Notes: generated from the letters alone by a model not told the origin. Shown: positions 9,617-21,304, counted from the first letter of the stretch. The stretch is DNA of 64,000 nucleotides from Henningerozyma blattae CBS 6284 (GCF_000315915.1 NC_020189.1:496001-560000), one strand, 5' to 3'. Numbers and translations are program-made.

Positions 9617-11158
9617 TTATTTCTTAGACTTCTTTTCTTTCTTATCTTTTTTTTCCTTCTTTTCTTTCTTTTCTTTCTTCTCCTTCTTTTCCTTCTTTTC
9701 TTTCTTTTCCTTCTTCTCCTTCTTTTCTTTTGGTTCTTTCTTAGCCTTCTTTTCAGCCTTAACTTCTTCTTCTTCTTCTTCGTCATCAGATGCATCACGT
9801 TTTCTCTTCTTTGAGGATTCTTCTTCCTTTTCTTCAGATTCTGGTTTATCCTTGTTATATAATTCCATAGCTTCATGGATGGCAACTTCATTCTTTAAAG
9901 TTGGTTTACCAGTACTGTAGAATTCCAATCTTTGTTCCACTTGTTTTTTCATAACTGCACCAAAGACACTGGATGGTTCATCAGAGTAGTTATCGATTCT
10001 GGAAGCCATAGAACATTTGTTAGCTAAGTATCTTGAGATTCTACCCTTGTTTTTGGCAGAAGCTTTAGAGATGAAACCACTGTGGTAAATTAGACCATAC
10101 TTTGGAGTGTTACCTTTAGTCTTTAAAGCTCTGAAAAGAGCCTTTTCAGCACCTAAAATTTGAACAGTAGAAGCGGCTTGTTTAGATAAGTTAGTTAAAG
10201 AACCGGCATGGGATATTAATCTGGCACCAATGACTTCACCAATTAATTCGGATAAATTTGGAGCAACAGTATGCATTTTTTCACATAAATAATCATATAA
10301 TTGTTTTCTGTAATCAGCAATGGAAACGACTCTCTTGGCAAAGACACAAACATTTTCCATGTCGGTTTCAGATAAATCTTGACCCATAGAGATACGAGCA
10401 TTGTCGATAACTCTTTCAGCAATACCAGCATCATCATTTAAGATGGCAGTCAAGTCATGTAAGGATTCTTCGTTTAAGGAAGCTTTGTCTTTGATAAATA
10501 ATACTAATTGGGCAAATTTGTAATTGTCTGGAACTAACTTGGCCAATTCTGGGAAATGCCAACCGTACCATTCCTTGACTCTCATAGCAAAAGTGTTGAT
10601 ATCTTTGTCTAATTGATCTAATAAGGCAATGGCTTGAATGATATGATTATCATTTTTTTGAACGGAAAACTTAACCTTGGCTCTGGAGTAAGCATGACCC
10701 AAACCTAATTGAGCTCTTTCTAAATCACCTTGTTGTAAACCTTTGAATAATTTTTCACCGTGTTGTCTAATACCACGCAATAAATCTTGGACTAATTCGT
10801 TGGAGATACAATCAACGTATGGGAATTCTTCCTTAATGGATGGACCCAAGTTTTTATCAGAGATACCTAAGATAACAGTCTTCTTTTCAGAGCCCTTTGG
10901 TAAATTCAATTCTAATAAAGATTTCAAATTTTCAGAAACCAAACCTTCAGAGATATCATTGGCATTTTCCAAAGCTTCAGCTGCACCTTTGAATGGAGCA
11001 AAGGAAACTAGTTCGACTAACTTGGTGAAAGAAGCAAAATCGTTGATTTGTTTTTGAACTTCAGCTAATTTAGAACCAATATTATCTTGTTGCAATTTAA
11101 CTTGGAAGACGGCATAACCGGTTGGTTCTTCAAATAATAAATATTGAATAGCAGACAT
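9617..11158 (-). CDS. NOP56: Box C/D snoRNP core protein Nop56
   Basis: Core nucleolar protein of box C/D snoRNPs, needed for rRNA 2'-O-methylation and pre-rRNA processing, and partner of Nop58, Nop1 and Snu13. It is 513 residues (S. cerevisiae 504). The N-terminus MSAIQYLLFEEPTGYAVFQV, the coiled-coil region (GLGHAYSRAKVKFSVQKNDN) and the Nop domain (PNLSELIGEVIGARLISHAG; QILGAEKALFRALKTK) are near identical to the family. The C-terminal tail from about 440 is acidic, then becomes long KKEKKE-type Lys/Glu repeats, as usual for Nop56/Nop58. Codon choice is strongly biased to the set used in highly expressed genes. PAC and RRPE motifs lie about 190-240 bp upstream. Confidence 0.98.
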   Translation of the reverse strand: MSAIQYLLFEEPTGYAVFQVKLQQDNIGSKLAEVQKQINDFASFTKLVELVSFAPFKGAAEALENANDISEGLVSENLKSLLELNLPKGSEKKTVILGISDKNLGPSIKEEFPYVDCISNELVQDLLRGIRQHGEKLFKGLQQGDLERAQLGLGHAYSRAKVKFSVQKNDNHIIQAIALLDQLDKDINTFAMRVKEWYGWHFPELAKLVPDNYKFAQLVLFIKDKASLNEESLHDLTAILNDDAGIAERVIDNARISMGQDLSETDMENVCVFAKRVVSIADYRKQLYDYLCEKMHTVAPNLSELIGEVIGARLISHAGSLTNLSKQAASTVQILGAEKALFRALKTKGNTPKYGLIYHSGFISKASAKNKGRISRYLANKCSMASRIDNYSDEPSSVFGAVMKKQVEQRLEFYSTGKPTLKNEVAIHEAMELYNKDKPESEEKEEESSKKRKRDASDDEEEEEEVKAEKKAKKEPKEKKEKKEKKEKKEKKEKKEKKEKKEKKDKKEKKSKK

Positions 11159-12536
11159 TTTTTACTTGAATGGTTGTAGAAAATAAAAAATAGCCTTGCA
11201 CTTATCCTGATAGCCTAATTTATGGTGCAGTGATTATTAAAAAGACTAATGATTTTTTTATAAAGAGTATCACTACTATATTCAATAATATCGAGAAAAG
11301 ATCTTATTCAATACGGATGGTTAATAGAAATTTTCACATCTTTCAATGCTCATCGCAATTTTTTTTTTCATAGAAAAATTTCGCTTTGAAAATTTTGTCC
11401 AAAAATTGAAAAAAAAAAAAAACTTTTCATCACCTTGAACGAAAAAATAGAATCGCACACGTGACCAAACGACACAAATGTTCAAAGTGTCATAACAGTG
11501 CCTATAACGCAACATACTATTTCCATGACGTATTATTGAAATTTATTTTGTTGGAACTCCATCTATTTTTATCTAATCCAACATGTTTTTTTTAAATGTT
11601 CGCACCTGGGAATACTTTCAATTTGGTATCAACTTCACCTTTTTTCGTATATCAACATTATTACTCTTTCTACACAACACAATCAAATCTTGACAATAGA
11701 TAAGTTTCACAATCTATTAGGATTCTGTTTGTAGTATATAATCCTACTCTTGCCTGACTATCACGTGCCAAATTCTCTTTCTTTTACTTTTTGAGACACT
11801 CCGCACAGCCGGATTAAGGGCGCCAAACACAAAATTTGGCGATGTAATGATCTGATAAAAGTAAGCCTTAAAAGAGGTGAAATAATTTTGGAGTATTGGA
11901 GTCCCTGGGAAATAGAAAAAAAACCGATATAAATAGACTTAGAGATAAGGGCTAGAGTAATATTTCCCAAGTTTAATTTTTTTAGAACCGTAAAGGATTT
12001 GCACCTAACAGTTATTTGACTAAGAGAGTATAAGTGTGAAGAATTTTAGTTTTTAGTAAGATATCGGAGTCTGATTTTCTAAGGTTTTTTGTTCTAAAAT
12101 AAGATACTATCGGATATATATATATATATATACACATATATATATAATAAAATTTACGATTACCAGAGAAAGGCAAAAGAGTGAAATAGGAAAATATTTT
12201 AGCACTTTGATTAAACCATTATTGTTATATTTTATTTTATATAACTGGTATTGCTTAGTTGCTATTATTTGATATTCTTTATTTCAATTTTTTTTTATTC
12301 TATTACTAATTGCAAATTCAATAATCGTTATTGCTTTTGCCTTTAATATTAACTTGGGAATAAATATATCTGATATTGATTCGGCTAGCTAGGATAAGAT
12401 AAACTATTAACTTTGGTAGGCTAATGATGTCTGAAAACTTTATATCACCTACTCGTTCGATTACATCGTCCAGCGCTTCCCCAACACTTGGTAAAAAAAA
12501 AATGCGCTTATCAGTACTTCTAATATTTCTAATAAA
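11159..12536. other. NOP56/ATG32 divergent intergenic region
   Basis: Promoters of both genes. It contains the PAC/RRPE pair near NOP56, CACGTG at about 11459-11464 and 11763-11768, TA-dinucleotide runs at about 12115-12147, and an upstream open frame that overlaps the ATG32 start. No further gene seen. Confidence 0.6.
11348..11396 (-). promoter_or_regulatory. PAC and RRPE motifs upstream of NOP56
   Basis: GCTCATCGC at 11348-11356 is the reverse complement of the PAC core GCGATGAGC (Dot6/Tod6 site). TGAAAATTTT at 11387-11396 matches the RRPE core (Stb3 site). The pair is the classic signature of ribosome-biogenesis promoters, which fits NOP56. Confidence 0.8.
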
Positions 12537-12540
12537 ATGA
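12424..12540 (+). other. Upstream open frame overlapping the ATG32 start
   Basis: A 38-codon frame begins with two Met codons at 12424 and 12427 and stops with TGA at 12538-12540, sharing the bases ATGA with the ATG32 start. It crosses a run of ten A at 12493-12502. In the ATG32 frame the codons after that run are open and Ser/Asn-rich, so one extra A would fuse this frame to ATG32. It may be a regulatory uORF or the true N-terminus broken by a run-length error. Confidence 0.4.
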
Positions 12541-14786
12541 CTGAACAATTAGATGCTAACGCCACTGGCAAGTCTAATTCATCTTCAGGTTCTATGGATT
12601 ATGATAAAAGGGGTTTCTTAGATCCTCATTTTTCATTAATCGAATTGTTGGAGAATGCAAAATATAGCTTACAAGAAAATAGTAATGAAGCAACAGTGAC
12701 TAACGTTCTACAGCCAGATAATCCTACTTCACCATTAAATGAAATTAGGTTAGAGTTAAGTGGTATGAATGTTGACGATATTAATTCTGAAAATCAAGAA
12801 AGTTCGGAGCTTTCTCAAAGCTTATCTAATTCTTGGCAAAGAATTCAAACTCCGGATTATTCTCCTTTGGATGTAAAGGATTCGAACTCTATTAATAATA
12901 TTAATAATAATACAGTTGGTATACTATCATCCACAGATTCATCAGAAGAGGAGCAAGATAATATTTCTTTAAACACATATCTAAGGGTGAATTCGGCTGT
13001 AAAAGAAGATTCGTCTTTCATTAATCCAAATAATAATATCATATCATTATCCCCAACCCCCGCTAATGGAACCAAAAAAAATGGCACTACTGATTATAAT
13101 GATGATGATGATGATGATGATGAAATCAATAGTAAAAATAAGGATACACCGAAGGCAAAAAATTTATTTAATATGAAAACTTCAAAATATTATCCGAAAT
13201 ATCGTACTTTCACTCCAAATGATACCCGTCTTAGTCATATGCAACATTCAAATTCAAACTTACATATCAGTATGAATAATAGTATTAATAATAATAATTT
13301 TGATTCTTCCATGACATCTTCGAAAGATACTTTAACTACATCATTTTTAGAAATCTTCAAAGATAATTCAAATTCAAACTCTAAAAATTTAAACAATGAA
13401 TTTAATAATGATATCGATTTAAAAATTAAGCATTTAGTGTTATCAAACTCGTTAGATAATGATGATCAATCTAATAGTACAATTACTAACAGTTATAATA
13501 ACTTGAACTTAACAAAAAGTATGACATCTTCTTCAAATTCTTTTATAATGCCTAAGTTATCTTGGACTAATACTTTCAGGAAATTTAGAATTTTAATATT
13601 AGGGTCAAATCAAAATTTAACTTTCTATCAAAATATACCAACTTCATATAAATATTTATTTGAGTTGCCACCAAATAATTTCGATTATAATTTTAAGCAT
13701 TATGCAGGAATAGCGATTGTTATTCATGATTTGACGGATTTTAAATCAATATTAAATAAAATTGATAAATATTCGATGAATAAAAAACCAATTATACCAA
13801 TTTGTGAAAAGGGTCAAATCAATGAAGTTAAGAATATTCTAAAACCTTATATTAAAACGAAAGACCTTTCATTACTCTATCCACCAATTGTTGGTACTAA
13901 TCGAGATGGTATGAATACTTTATATTTGCATTTAAATGATTTATCAAAGAATGTAGAACTAGAGATTACAAGAGACAAGTCAAACAATAACATTAACAAT
14001 AATAATAATAGTATTAATGGAGATGGTCGTCATTTGCACCATAACGATTATGAAAGTAATTCTGGTGATGACGAAGCAGACAATTTTGATATTTTGCAAT
14101 CACCAAACTTTAGTGCAAATCTAAAGCGTAGAGTGAAAAAATCAAAACTTTCTACTAGTTCATCAAATTCCGTACTCAAAGACTCTAGAGTTACTACAAA
14201 AAATATGAGGATATCTAGTTCAACAAATAGAAAGGAAGATGTTTCCTCAGCGAAAAAGAAAAAGAGAAAAACTATAGAGCAATTAAAATGTTACGCAACA
14301 GTTGAAGATTTTCCAAAGAATTCATGGAAAACTAATAATAATCAAAATACATACACTAAGAAACTGAAAAAAATTATCTATTGGACGGTATCATTATCTG
14401 TTGGTGTAGGATTAGGATTCTGTCTTTCTTACTATGCTTCTACTATATTTTCAAATATAAGCGAATCAATATCAAAGGGCATAAATACACTTATATCAGA
14501 ATCTGTCACACCCACGGTCAGTGATACACCAATTCCTTCACCAACTACATATTCTATGGAAGAAAACTTATCTACTACCTGTCACTATGTAGGTGAAAAA
14601 GTCAAAGAGACATTTTCCAATTCTTTGTTTTTGTTAAAAACAACTTTACGGAATTTAAATTGGACAACAAAACAAATTTGGAATAGTCCACAAGGTCTTA
14701 ATGGAGTTGACCAAATTCTCCCTAGTAAATACAATTTTTATGAAGATCCTGCAATGATCCTTGCTTTAGGCTTCGTACTATTGTGA
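12537..14786 (+). CDS. ATG32: Mitophagy receptor Atg32
   Basis: Outer-mitochondrial-membrane receptor that binds Atg8 and Atg11 to direct mitochondria to the vacuole. It is 749 residues, against 529 in S. cerevisiae; the extra length is mostly Asn/Ser-rich insertions. Diagnostic features are FLDPHFSLIELL near 27-38, the Atg8-interacting motif WQRI at 100-103, and ILSSTDSSEEEQ at 129-140, matching the segment phosphorylated by CK2 for Atg11 binding. MTSSSNSFIMPKLSWT precedes the conserved globular domain. One transmembrane helix lies at about 612-636, with a short C-terminal part ending in ILALGFVLL, as the family does. Neighbourhood with SLN1 and RPL40 matches the S. cerevisiae ATG32-SLN1-RPL40A order. 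The N-terminal start is uncertain because of the overlapping upstream frame. Confidence 0.95.
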   Translation: MTEQLDANATGKSNSSSGSMDYDKRGFLDPHFSLIELLENAKYSLQENSNEATVTNVLQPDNPTSPLNEIRLELSGMNVDDINSENQESSELSQSLSNSWQRIQTPDYSPLDVKDSNSINNINNNTVGILSSTDSSEEEQDNISLNTYLRVNSAVKEDSSFINPNNNIISLSPTPANGTKKNGTTDYNDDDDDDDEINSKNKDTPKAKNLFNMKTSKYYPKYRTFTPNDTRLSHMQHSNSNLHISMNNSINNNNFDSSMTSSKDTLTTSFLEIFKDNSNSNSKNLNNEFNNDIDLKIKHLVLSNSLDNDDQSNSTITNSYNNLNLTKSMTSSSNSFIMPKLSWTNTFRKFRILILGSNQNLTFYQNIPTSYKYLFELPPNNFDYNFKHYAGIAIVIHDLTDFKSILNKIDKYSMNKKPIIPICEKGQINEVKNILKPYIKTKDLSLLYPPIVGTNRDGMNTLYLHLNDLSKNVELEITRDKSNNNINNNNNSINGDGRHLHHNDYESNSGDDEADNFDILQSPNFSANLKRRVKKSKLSTSSSNSVLKDSRVTTKNMRISSSTNRKEDVSSAKKKKRKTIEQLKCYATVEDFPKNSWKTNNNQNTYTKKLKKIIYWTVSLSVGVGLGFCLSYYASTIFSNISESISKGINTLISESVTPTVSDTPIPSPTTYSMEENLSTTCHYVGEKVKETFSNSLFLLKTTLRNLNWTTKQIWNSPQGLNGVDQILPSKYNFYEDPAMILALGFVLL

Positions 14787-15185
14787 CTTAATGAATTAAA
14801 TTTTTGAGAAAAAAGGCTTTTAAAAAAAAATACAAAAAAAAAGAAAAAGAAAAAGAAAAAAAAATTTATAGTTCATAAGATAATGGTTTACTTGGATTAT
14901 TTTAATTCTTTCGGTTATAAAAAATATATATATTCAAGGAGGAAAAAAGTTTATATCTTTATATAAGTTTTTATTTTTGTTTGTTTACTATAATTATACG
15001 TAACTTTATTTTAAAAATTTAATTTTTGGAAAAAAAAGATATATTTTAAAAAAAACACATTTCAATATACATTGAAATAAGTAATTAAGTGTTTCAAACA
15101 AGTTCTTGAAATCAACAATTCTGAAAATAATATTAGTTTCGTGGTGATATTATTACATGAATTTTATGATTTTTAAACCTTCTTA
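14787..15185. other. 3' region between ATG32 and the next gene
   Basis: Very AT-rich; contains a purine run of A with regularly spaced G at about 14823-14862. No gene seen. Confidence 0.6.
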
Positions 15186-15290
15186 TTACAAATAGGGGTC
15201 AGCACTTTCGAATGCATGTACTAAGGAACAACTAGTTGAATCAGTACTACTTTTTAAATCTATACCTCTACTATTATTTTCTTGATCAAC

Positions 15291-15324
<34 letters not shown>

Positions 15325-15911
15325 TCCCCCATAATTTTACCATCTTCCATTTTAGCTAAATAGTTAGTCATTCTTTTCATCCTCATAATCCTCTTCTACA
15401 ATGTTTTCTAAATCAATATCTGAAATAGCTTCGATATCTGTACTATTAGAATAAAAATTTCCCCCATAAAGACTATTGATATAACACTCTGTATCAATGA
15501 TGGTAGAAAAATTAAGTAAGTTATCTACAGAGTTTGTTGAAGACCAAGAGTTAACTGTAGTGACACCTGAATAATCAACTAATTCTTCACTATCATTTCT
15601 TTCAGGAGAAGCAGTGAAGTCTGGAGCTTTATAACTAAAACTGAAGTCATTAGGCGTATAATTCAGAAAGTAATAAAAAGTGTTTCCTGAGCTGTCATCA
15701 GTACTCGTAGTTTCTTCACTTTGGGAACTGCTTGGGGTACTATCTTCAATATTGTATTAGTTGGACGAACCACAGATATTGTGATACTTTGAATAACTAA
15801 CGTTCCAGTACCACCATTCACAGCATTATAATACTGGTCGACTCTACCAACACTTTCAAATCGATTAGAGTGAGCAGAATTATTATTGTTGTTAAAGTTC
15901 GAAAATGGCAT
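15186..15911 (-). pseudogene. Unidentified protein gene with two compensating frameshifts
   Basis: I do not recognise this gene with certainty. Reading from the ATG at 15911, residues 1 to about 55 (MPFSNFNNNNNSAHSNRFES, then GTLVIQSITISVVRPTNTI) are plausible protein, but the frame then degenerates and stops at 15663. The middle, about 15757 down to 15385, is open in another frame. It reads as Ser/Thr/Asp-rich protein (EDSTPSSSQSEETTSTDDSS; FSYKAPDFTASPERND) and ends at a TAA at 15366-15364. The last part (MTNYLAKMEDGKIMGE, a poly-Asn run, then STSCSLVHAFESADPYL and stop at 15186) returns to the first frame. The total of 726 bases is divisible by three. This fits an intact gene of about 241 residues disturbed by a minus-one and a plus-one shift, from sequence errors or real mutations. 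No splice signals explain it. A relation to the Icy1/Atg41 proteins is only a guess. Confidence 0.55.
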
Positions 15912-17015
15912 TTTATATTTTAATTTCTAATTTTTTTTCCAATTCAAGTGCTTATTTTTTATCTAGGAAATTAACAGTGATTGTAGATACTTCATGTTTA
16001 CTTCATACAAGATTATAAATTTGTACCAAAAAAAGTTTACATTGTTAAACTACCTTGTGAATATATACAACTCCGTTTACCGTTTTTTATCTCTTCTGAA
16101 GTTTAAGTAAATATTAACTTGTCTTTAATCATTTATCGTTTATAAGTCAGGGCTTTAAGAAGGGTATGCTCAAAGCAATGAAGAGTTCTGCTTTGTAACA
16201 CATCATTTTAGGACTCGTATCTGTAATTATGATTATCTTTTCTCTAATTTTCCCAACAATAGCTTCTTCAAATTTCTAAAAGCTCTGCCTTTTTTCCCCC
16301 TATGGCTTTTATATACCTTTTATATACCTTTTGGCCCCATTTACTGTCATGTGCCAACCCTAAATATCCTAATGTAAAATATAATAAACCCTGCAAACCC
16401 TAATCAGCGCTCGGACTTTCTACTTACGGAAAAACGGCACATCGCGAAAGGTTCACTGCAGGACTCTTTGTGCCCCTCGGTGGTTCATTTTCATAAAAGC
16501 CACAAAGGCGGAATTTTAGAATTTTTCAATCAGGCTTGGAATCATCGAGAAAAAAAGAGTCTTCATGAATTATTTTTAATCTAGTTAACTTTTAGGGCTC
16601 AAGCTCAACCTTAACCCTTTCTTCTTGATTTTGTAAACGACAGTTATTTAGGGTAACCAAGTGGTAACCGCTGAGGGTAGATTTTGGGTATTGTACAGTT
16701 TTTTGACCTTGTTTATCAACCTTCTAATATCACATTTATTTATATTTATAGGTTTTAAGGGTTTATTTGATGTTTGGGGAATAACAAGAGTAACTAGTCT
16801 ATCAAATACAAGAGAAGGATTAAGAATATAATACTTCATCATCGTTGAATTAAGAATTTTTCATGTTCATCTGCTAGAAGAAGCCTGAACAGTTTTAAAA
16901 TCAAATAAAAACAAAAAACAACTACACTTATTGTACATAAACAACGCCAAAAATTAAGCACGATAAAAAGAAAACAAAACGGATCATCTCTTAAAATAAT
17001 ATTCTTCATTTGACA
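15912..17015. other. Promoter region between the frameshifted gene and SLN1
   Basis: No gene seen. It contains a small direct repeat of TTTTATATACC at about 16308-16330 and a somewhat less AT-rich block at about 16400-16520. The open frame at 16648-16842 on the minus strand has no recognisable content. Confidence 0.55.
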
Positions 17016-20000
17016 ATGAGACTTCCGTCATGGAAGATCAAATTGAAAATGAATAAACAGACGGTCAAACCACCTTATCGATTCAGTTTGAGAGCTCAAT
17101 TAACAATATTAGTTTGCATTGTAGCAATCATATCGTTAACAACATTGGCTATCATTACGGGTGTTTATTTCACTACACACTATAAGGATTTAAATGTTAA
17201 TAGATTATACATTGCATCTCAATTAAAATCTTCACAAATTGATCAAACGTTAAATTATCTTTATTATCAATGTTATTGGGTTGCATCAAGAAACACAATT
17301 CAAACAATGGTATTTAGTAATCATACCGGGATGCATAATGCTTCTGGTATTATTGAATCTCAAAGTGTTTTGGATAAATTTGTTGGTACCTCTGATTTAT
17401 TTTATTATACAATGATTTATGACAAAAATTTGAAAAGTATAATGAATTCCACAAATAATGAATCAGGTTCAAATGTTGAACCTTCCATTTTATCGCGATT
17501 ATTACCATTATCTTCCACCAATACTACTATCCCGCCCTTAATTAACAATACTGGAATTTTAACGGACCCAATTTTAAATTCAACCAAATATTTAATGTCG
17601 ATGTCTTTACCAATCAGTGGCCCATATTCTACGGCAACAAAAATTGGTAATCAATCTAATATATACGGTTATCTTACTGTAGTTATGTCTGCAGAAAGTT
17701 TAAAAAGTGTGTTTAATGACACAGCAGGGCTATCAGATTCTACAACAGCTCTATTGAGTGCAATATACACAAATGATACATTACCACGATATTTCCATTT
17801 TGTATTTCCGCCATTTGATTTGGACGATAGTATTATTGATGAAAGACAAACTATTAAAAATGGCACCTTCCAATATAGAGCTTTTGATAAAAATAAGAGT
17901 GGATCCAAAAAAAAAGTTAAATTGGTAAACAAAAAAAATTATGCAATTGGCTATGCACCAACAAATTTCCCACTTTGTAAATGGGTTGCAGTGGTAGCAT
18001 TGCCTGATCATCAATTTTATTCTGAATCACGTAAATTAACAAAAATTATTTGTGGTACAGTAGTTGGTATTGCAGTATTTGTATTTTTAATATCTTTGCC
18101 ATTATCATATTGGGCAGTACAACCAATTGTTCGATTGCAAAGGGCAAGTGAATTAATTACAAAAAGACGAGGTTTACGAAATTTAAACGATGATTCATTT
18201 GATGATAGCAATGATGATCATACATATGATAGCAATGATGATCATACATATGAAAGTAAATTAATCTCTTCAACTCCAACACTTAAAAATAGCGACAGTA
18301 ATATTCATGATGAAAAATCAGGTAGAACTAGAGGTGATGCCAATAGTGGTACTCTGAATAGTAATAACACTATTACTAATAATACTAATAACAAAGACTT
18401 TAATAGACTGCGACGAAATGTATCTGTTTCGACACATGTATCATTATCTGAATTTGATGAAATTCAAGTCCCTGTTTATAGAAAATTATTTGATGATGAA
18501 TTGACTGAATTAACTGATACTTTCAATGTCATGTCAAATGCATTAGATGAACATTATGCATTACTAGAAAAAAGAGTTCATCAAAGAACAAAACAATTAG
18601 AAGCGGCAAAAGTTCAAGCAGAAGCAGCAAACGAGGCTAAAACGGTTTTTATTGCAAATATTTCTCATGAATTAAGAACTCCATTAAATGGTATATTAGG
18701 AATGACAAGTACTTCCTTAGAAGAAAATGATATTAAGAAAATTAAAGATGGTTTAAAATTAATCTTTAGATCTGGTGAATTACTTTTAAATATTTTAACA
18801 GAATTATTAACTTTCTCTAAAAATGTTTTAAATAAAACAAAATTAGAATATAGAGAATTCAATATAATTGAGATTACAAGCCAAATAAAGACAATTTTCA
18901 ATAAATTAATCCAATTACAAGAAGTAAAATTATTTATTAGATTACTACCAAAGAAATTTTTAAAATCGTTATTATTCTATGGTGATTCAAATAGAATTTT
19001 ACAAGTTTTAATGAATTTAATTTCAAATGCGATTAAATTCACCCCAACAGTAAATGGTAAAGTTGAAGTAAATATGTATCTTCTAGGTGAATATGACGAA
19101 GAAGAAAGTAAAACTGAGAACTATTCAAAAGTCTGTATAAAACCTTCAACACAAATTGTAACCGAATCAGGGGAACTGATAAAATCTAAAATTAGATGCA
19201 AAATTACAAAATCTACTACTAACATGAATACCGCTACCACAAATAATAGTGCTAGGATTGAGTCCAACACAAATCAATATCTAAGTCCTTACTCTCATAC
19301 CAATACAAGAACTCATACACACCCAGGCGCTGATTCTAGAAGAAATAGTAATGTTAGTACAGTGAACAATAGTTCAATTAGTCTTGATAGTGAATCATCA
19401 AAGATGTACGACAATTTAATGTTTAATCGTTTGATTAAAAGAGAAGGAGATGGTGATATTAACGATATTAAAGCATTAGAGCAAATTGAAGGAAATAAAA
19501 AATGGGTCATTAGATTTGAAGTCATTGATAATGGACCTGGCATTGATCAAAATTTACATGATAGTGTATTTAAACCATTTGTTCAAGGTGATCAAACTTT
19601 ATCAAGACAATACGGTGGTACAGGTCTAGGATTATCAATTTGTAAACAGTTATGTGAGATGATGAAAGGCACTTTGGAATTAGAAAGTGAGCTAGGTAAA
19701 GGTAGTAAATTTATATATACAATACCGCTTTTACAAGTTGGAGGAACGAAGAAGGATAATGATGATAATGAGGAAGACCATAACGATAATACTAACTCTA
19801 GTGTAGATATTGATATTATTGAAGATACTCCTGTAAGCATTACATCTTCCAGTCAAACGCATAGTGATTTGAATAGTCTTCAAAGTAATTCTACCAATGA
19901 AGTGGGCTTAGATGATTCATTCAGTGAAGCAGAAAACGATTCCACTGTAGCATCTTTGGATAAATCAGTTTTGCAAAAAACCAGAATGGATGCACAAAAA

Positions 20001-20438
20001 GTTGAAGCAAATGAGATAGATGATATTGATCATTGCAATAAAGGTATCCCAAGTAAATTAAAAGTTCTAGTTGCAGAAGACAATCTTGTCAATCAAGAAG
20101 TTATCAAAAGAATGTTAAAATTAGAAAATATTAGTGATATTGAATTAGCCTTTGATGGTATTGAAGCGTTTGAAAAAGTTAAAAAAAATTTACTAAGTTA
20201 TAAAAAATATGACATCATCTTCATGGATATACAAATGCCCAAGATGGACGGTCTTGAAAGTACTACCAAGATTAGACAAGAATTAAAATATGAAGGTAAA
20301 ATTGTTGCTCTGACAGCATTTGCCGATGAAAGTAATATTAAAGAGTGTCGTGATGCAGGTATGGATGGGTTTATAGAGAAACCCATCAAGAGAGTAGCAT
20401 TGCATACCTTACTGGAGGAGTTTCAACAAGACTTATAA
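17016..20438 (+). CDS. SLN1: Osmosensing hybrid histidine kinase Sln1
   Basis: Plasma-membrane osmosensor. It autophosphorylates and feeds Ypd1, Ssk1 (HOG pathway) and Skn7. The start chosen is ATG at 17016 (MRLPSWKIKLK); an upstream TTG in frame is not a likely start. The product is 1140 residues (S. cerevisiae 1220). Two transmembrane helices lie at about 30-52 and 344-370 and flank an extracellular sensor with conserved stretches (LYIASQLKSSQIDQTLNYLY; YLMSMSLPISGP). The linker is variable and Asn-rich. The dimerisation domain has the phosphoacceptor His at 551 (NISHELRTPLNGILGM). The ATPase domain has the N box (NLISNAIKFTP), DNGPGID and GTGLGLSIC. The receiver domain has the phosphoacceptor Asp at 1071 (FMDIQMPKMDG) and Lys in EKPIKR. 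Confidence 0.98.
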   Translation: MRLPSWKIKLKMNKQTVKPPYRFSLRAQLTILVCIVAIISLTTLAIITGVYFTTHYKDLNVNRLYIASQLKSSQIDQTLNYLYYQCYWVASRNTIQTMVFSNHTGMHNASGIIESQSVLDKFVGTSDLFYYTMIYDKNLKSIMNSTNNESGSNVEPSILSRLLPLSSTNTTIPPLINNTGILTDPILNSTKYLMSMSLPISGPYSTATKIGNQSNIYGYLTVVMSAESLKSVFNDTAGLSDSTTALLSAIYTNDTLPRYFHFVFPPFDLDDSIIDERQTIKNGTFQYRAFDKNKSGSKKKVKLVNKKNYAIGYAPTNFPLCKWVAVVALPDHQFYSESRKLTKIICGTVVGIAVFVFLISLPLSYWAVQPIVRLQRASELITKRRGLRNLNDDSFDDSNDDHTYDSNDDHTYESKLISSTPTLKNSDSNIHDEKSGRTRGDANSGTLNSNNTITNNTNNKDFNRLRRNVSVSTHVSLSEFDEIQVPVYRKLFDDELTELTDTFNVMSNALDEHYALLEKRVHQRTKQLEAAKVQAEAANEAKTVFIANISHELRTPLNGILGMTSTSLEENDIKKIKDGLKLIFRSGELLLNILTELLTFSKNVLNKTKLEYREFNIIEITSQIKTIFNKLIQLQEVKLFIRLLPKKFLKSLLFYGDSNRILQVLMNLISNAIKFTPTVNGKVEVNMYLLGEYDEEESKTENYSKVCIKPSTQIVTESGELIKSKIRCKITKSTTNMNTATTNNSARIESNTNQYLSPYSHTNTRTHTHPGADSRRNSNVSTVNNSSISLDSESSKMYDNLMFNRLIKREGDGDINDIKALEQIEGNKKWVIRFEVIDNGPGIDQNLHDSVFKPFVQGDQTLSRQYGGTGLGLSICKQLCEMMKGTLELESELGKGSKFIYTIPLLQVGGTKKDNDDNEEDHNDNTNSSVDIDIIEDTPVSITSSSQTHSDLNSLQSNSTNEVGLDDSFSEAENDSTVASLDKSVLQKTRMDAQKVEANEIDDIDHCNKGIPSKLKVLVAEDNLVNQEVIKRMLKLENISDIELAFDGIEAFEKVKKNLLSYKKYDIIFMDIQMPKMDGLESTTKIRQELKYEGKIVALTAFADESNIKECRDAGMDGFIEKPIKRVALHTLLEEFQQDL

Positions 20439-20650
20439 GCAATTGCAAAACTAACGAATGTATAATATATAATAGTAATATTCTTTAAATGACATATAAT
20501 AAATATATCTATTTCATTTTTTCTTTAAAATAAATTAATTAAATAATACAATGTATATAATTATTTAATATAAAATATGTTTTGGGTGAGAGTTAATAAT
20601 GGAGAATAAAAAAGTAAATATAACGCAGATGAATGTACTGAGCGATACGA

Positions 20651-21304
<654 letters not shown>

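Noticed and set aside
9584..9891. Leu/Phe-rich and Lys/Arg-rich frames overlapping the 3' end of NOP56
   Set aside because: Produced by reading the Lys/Glu repeat of NOP56 in other frames.
15364..15911. Programmed ribosomal frameshifting as in OAZ1 or EST3
   Set aside because: No known slippery heptamer is at either switch point, and two opposite shifts would be needed.
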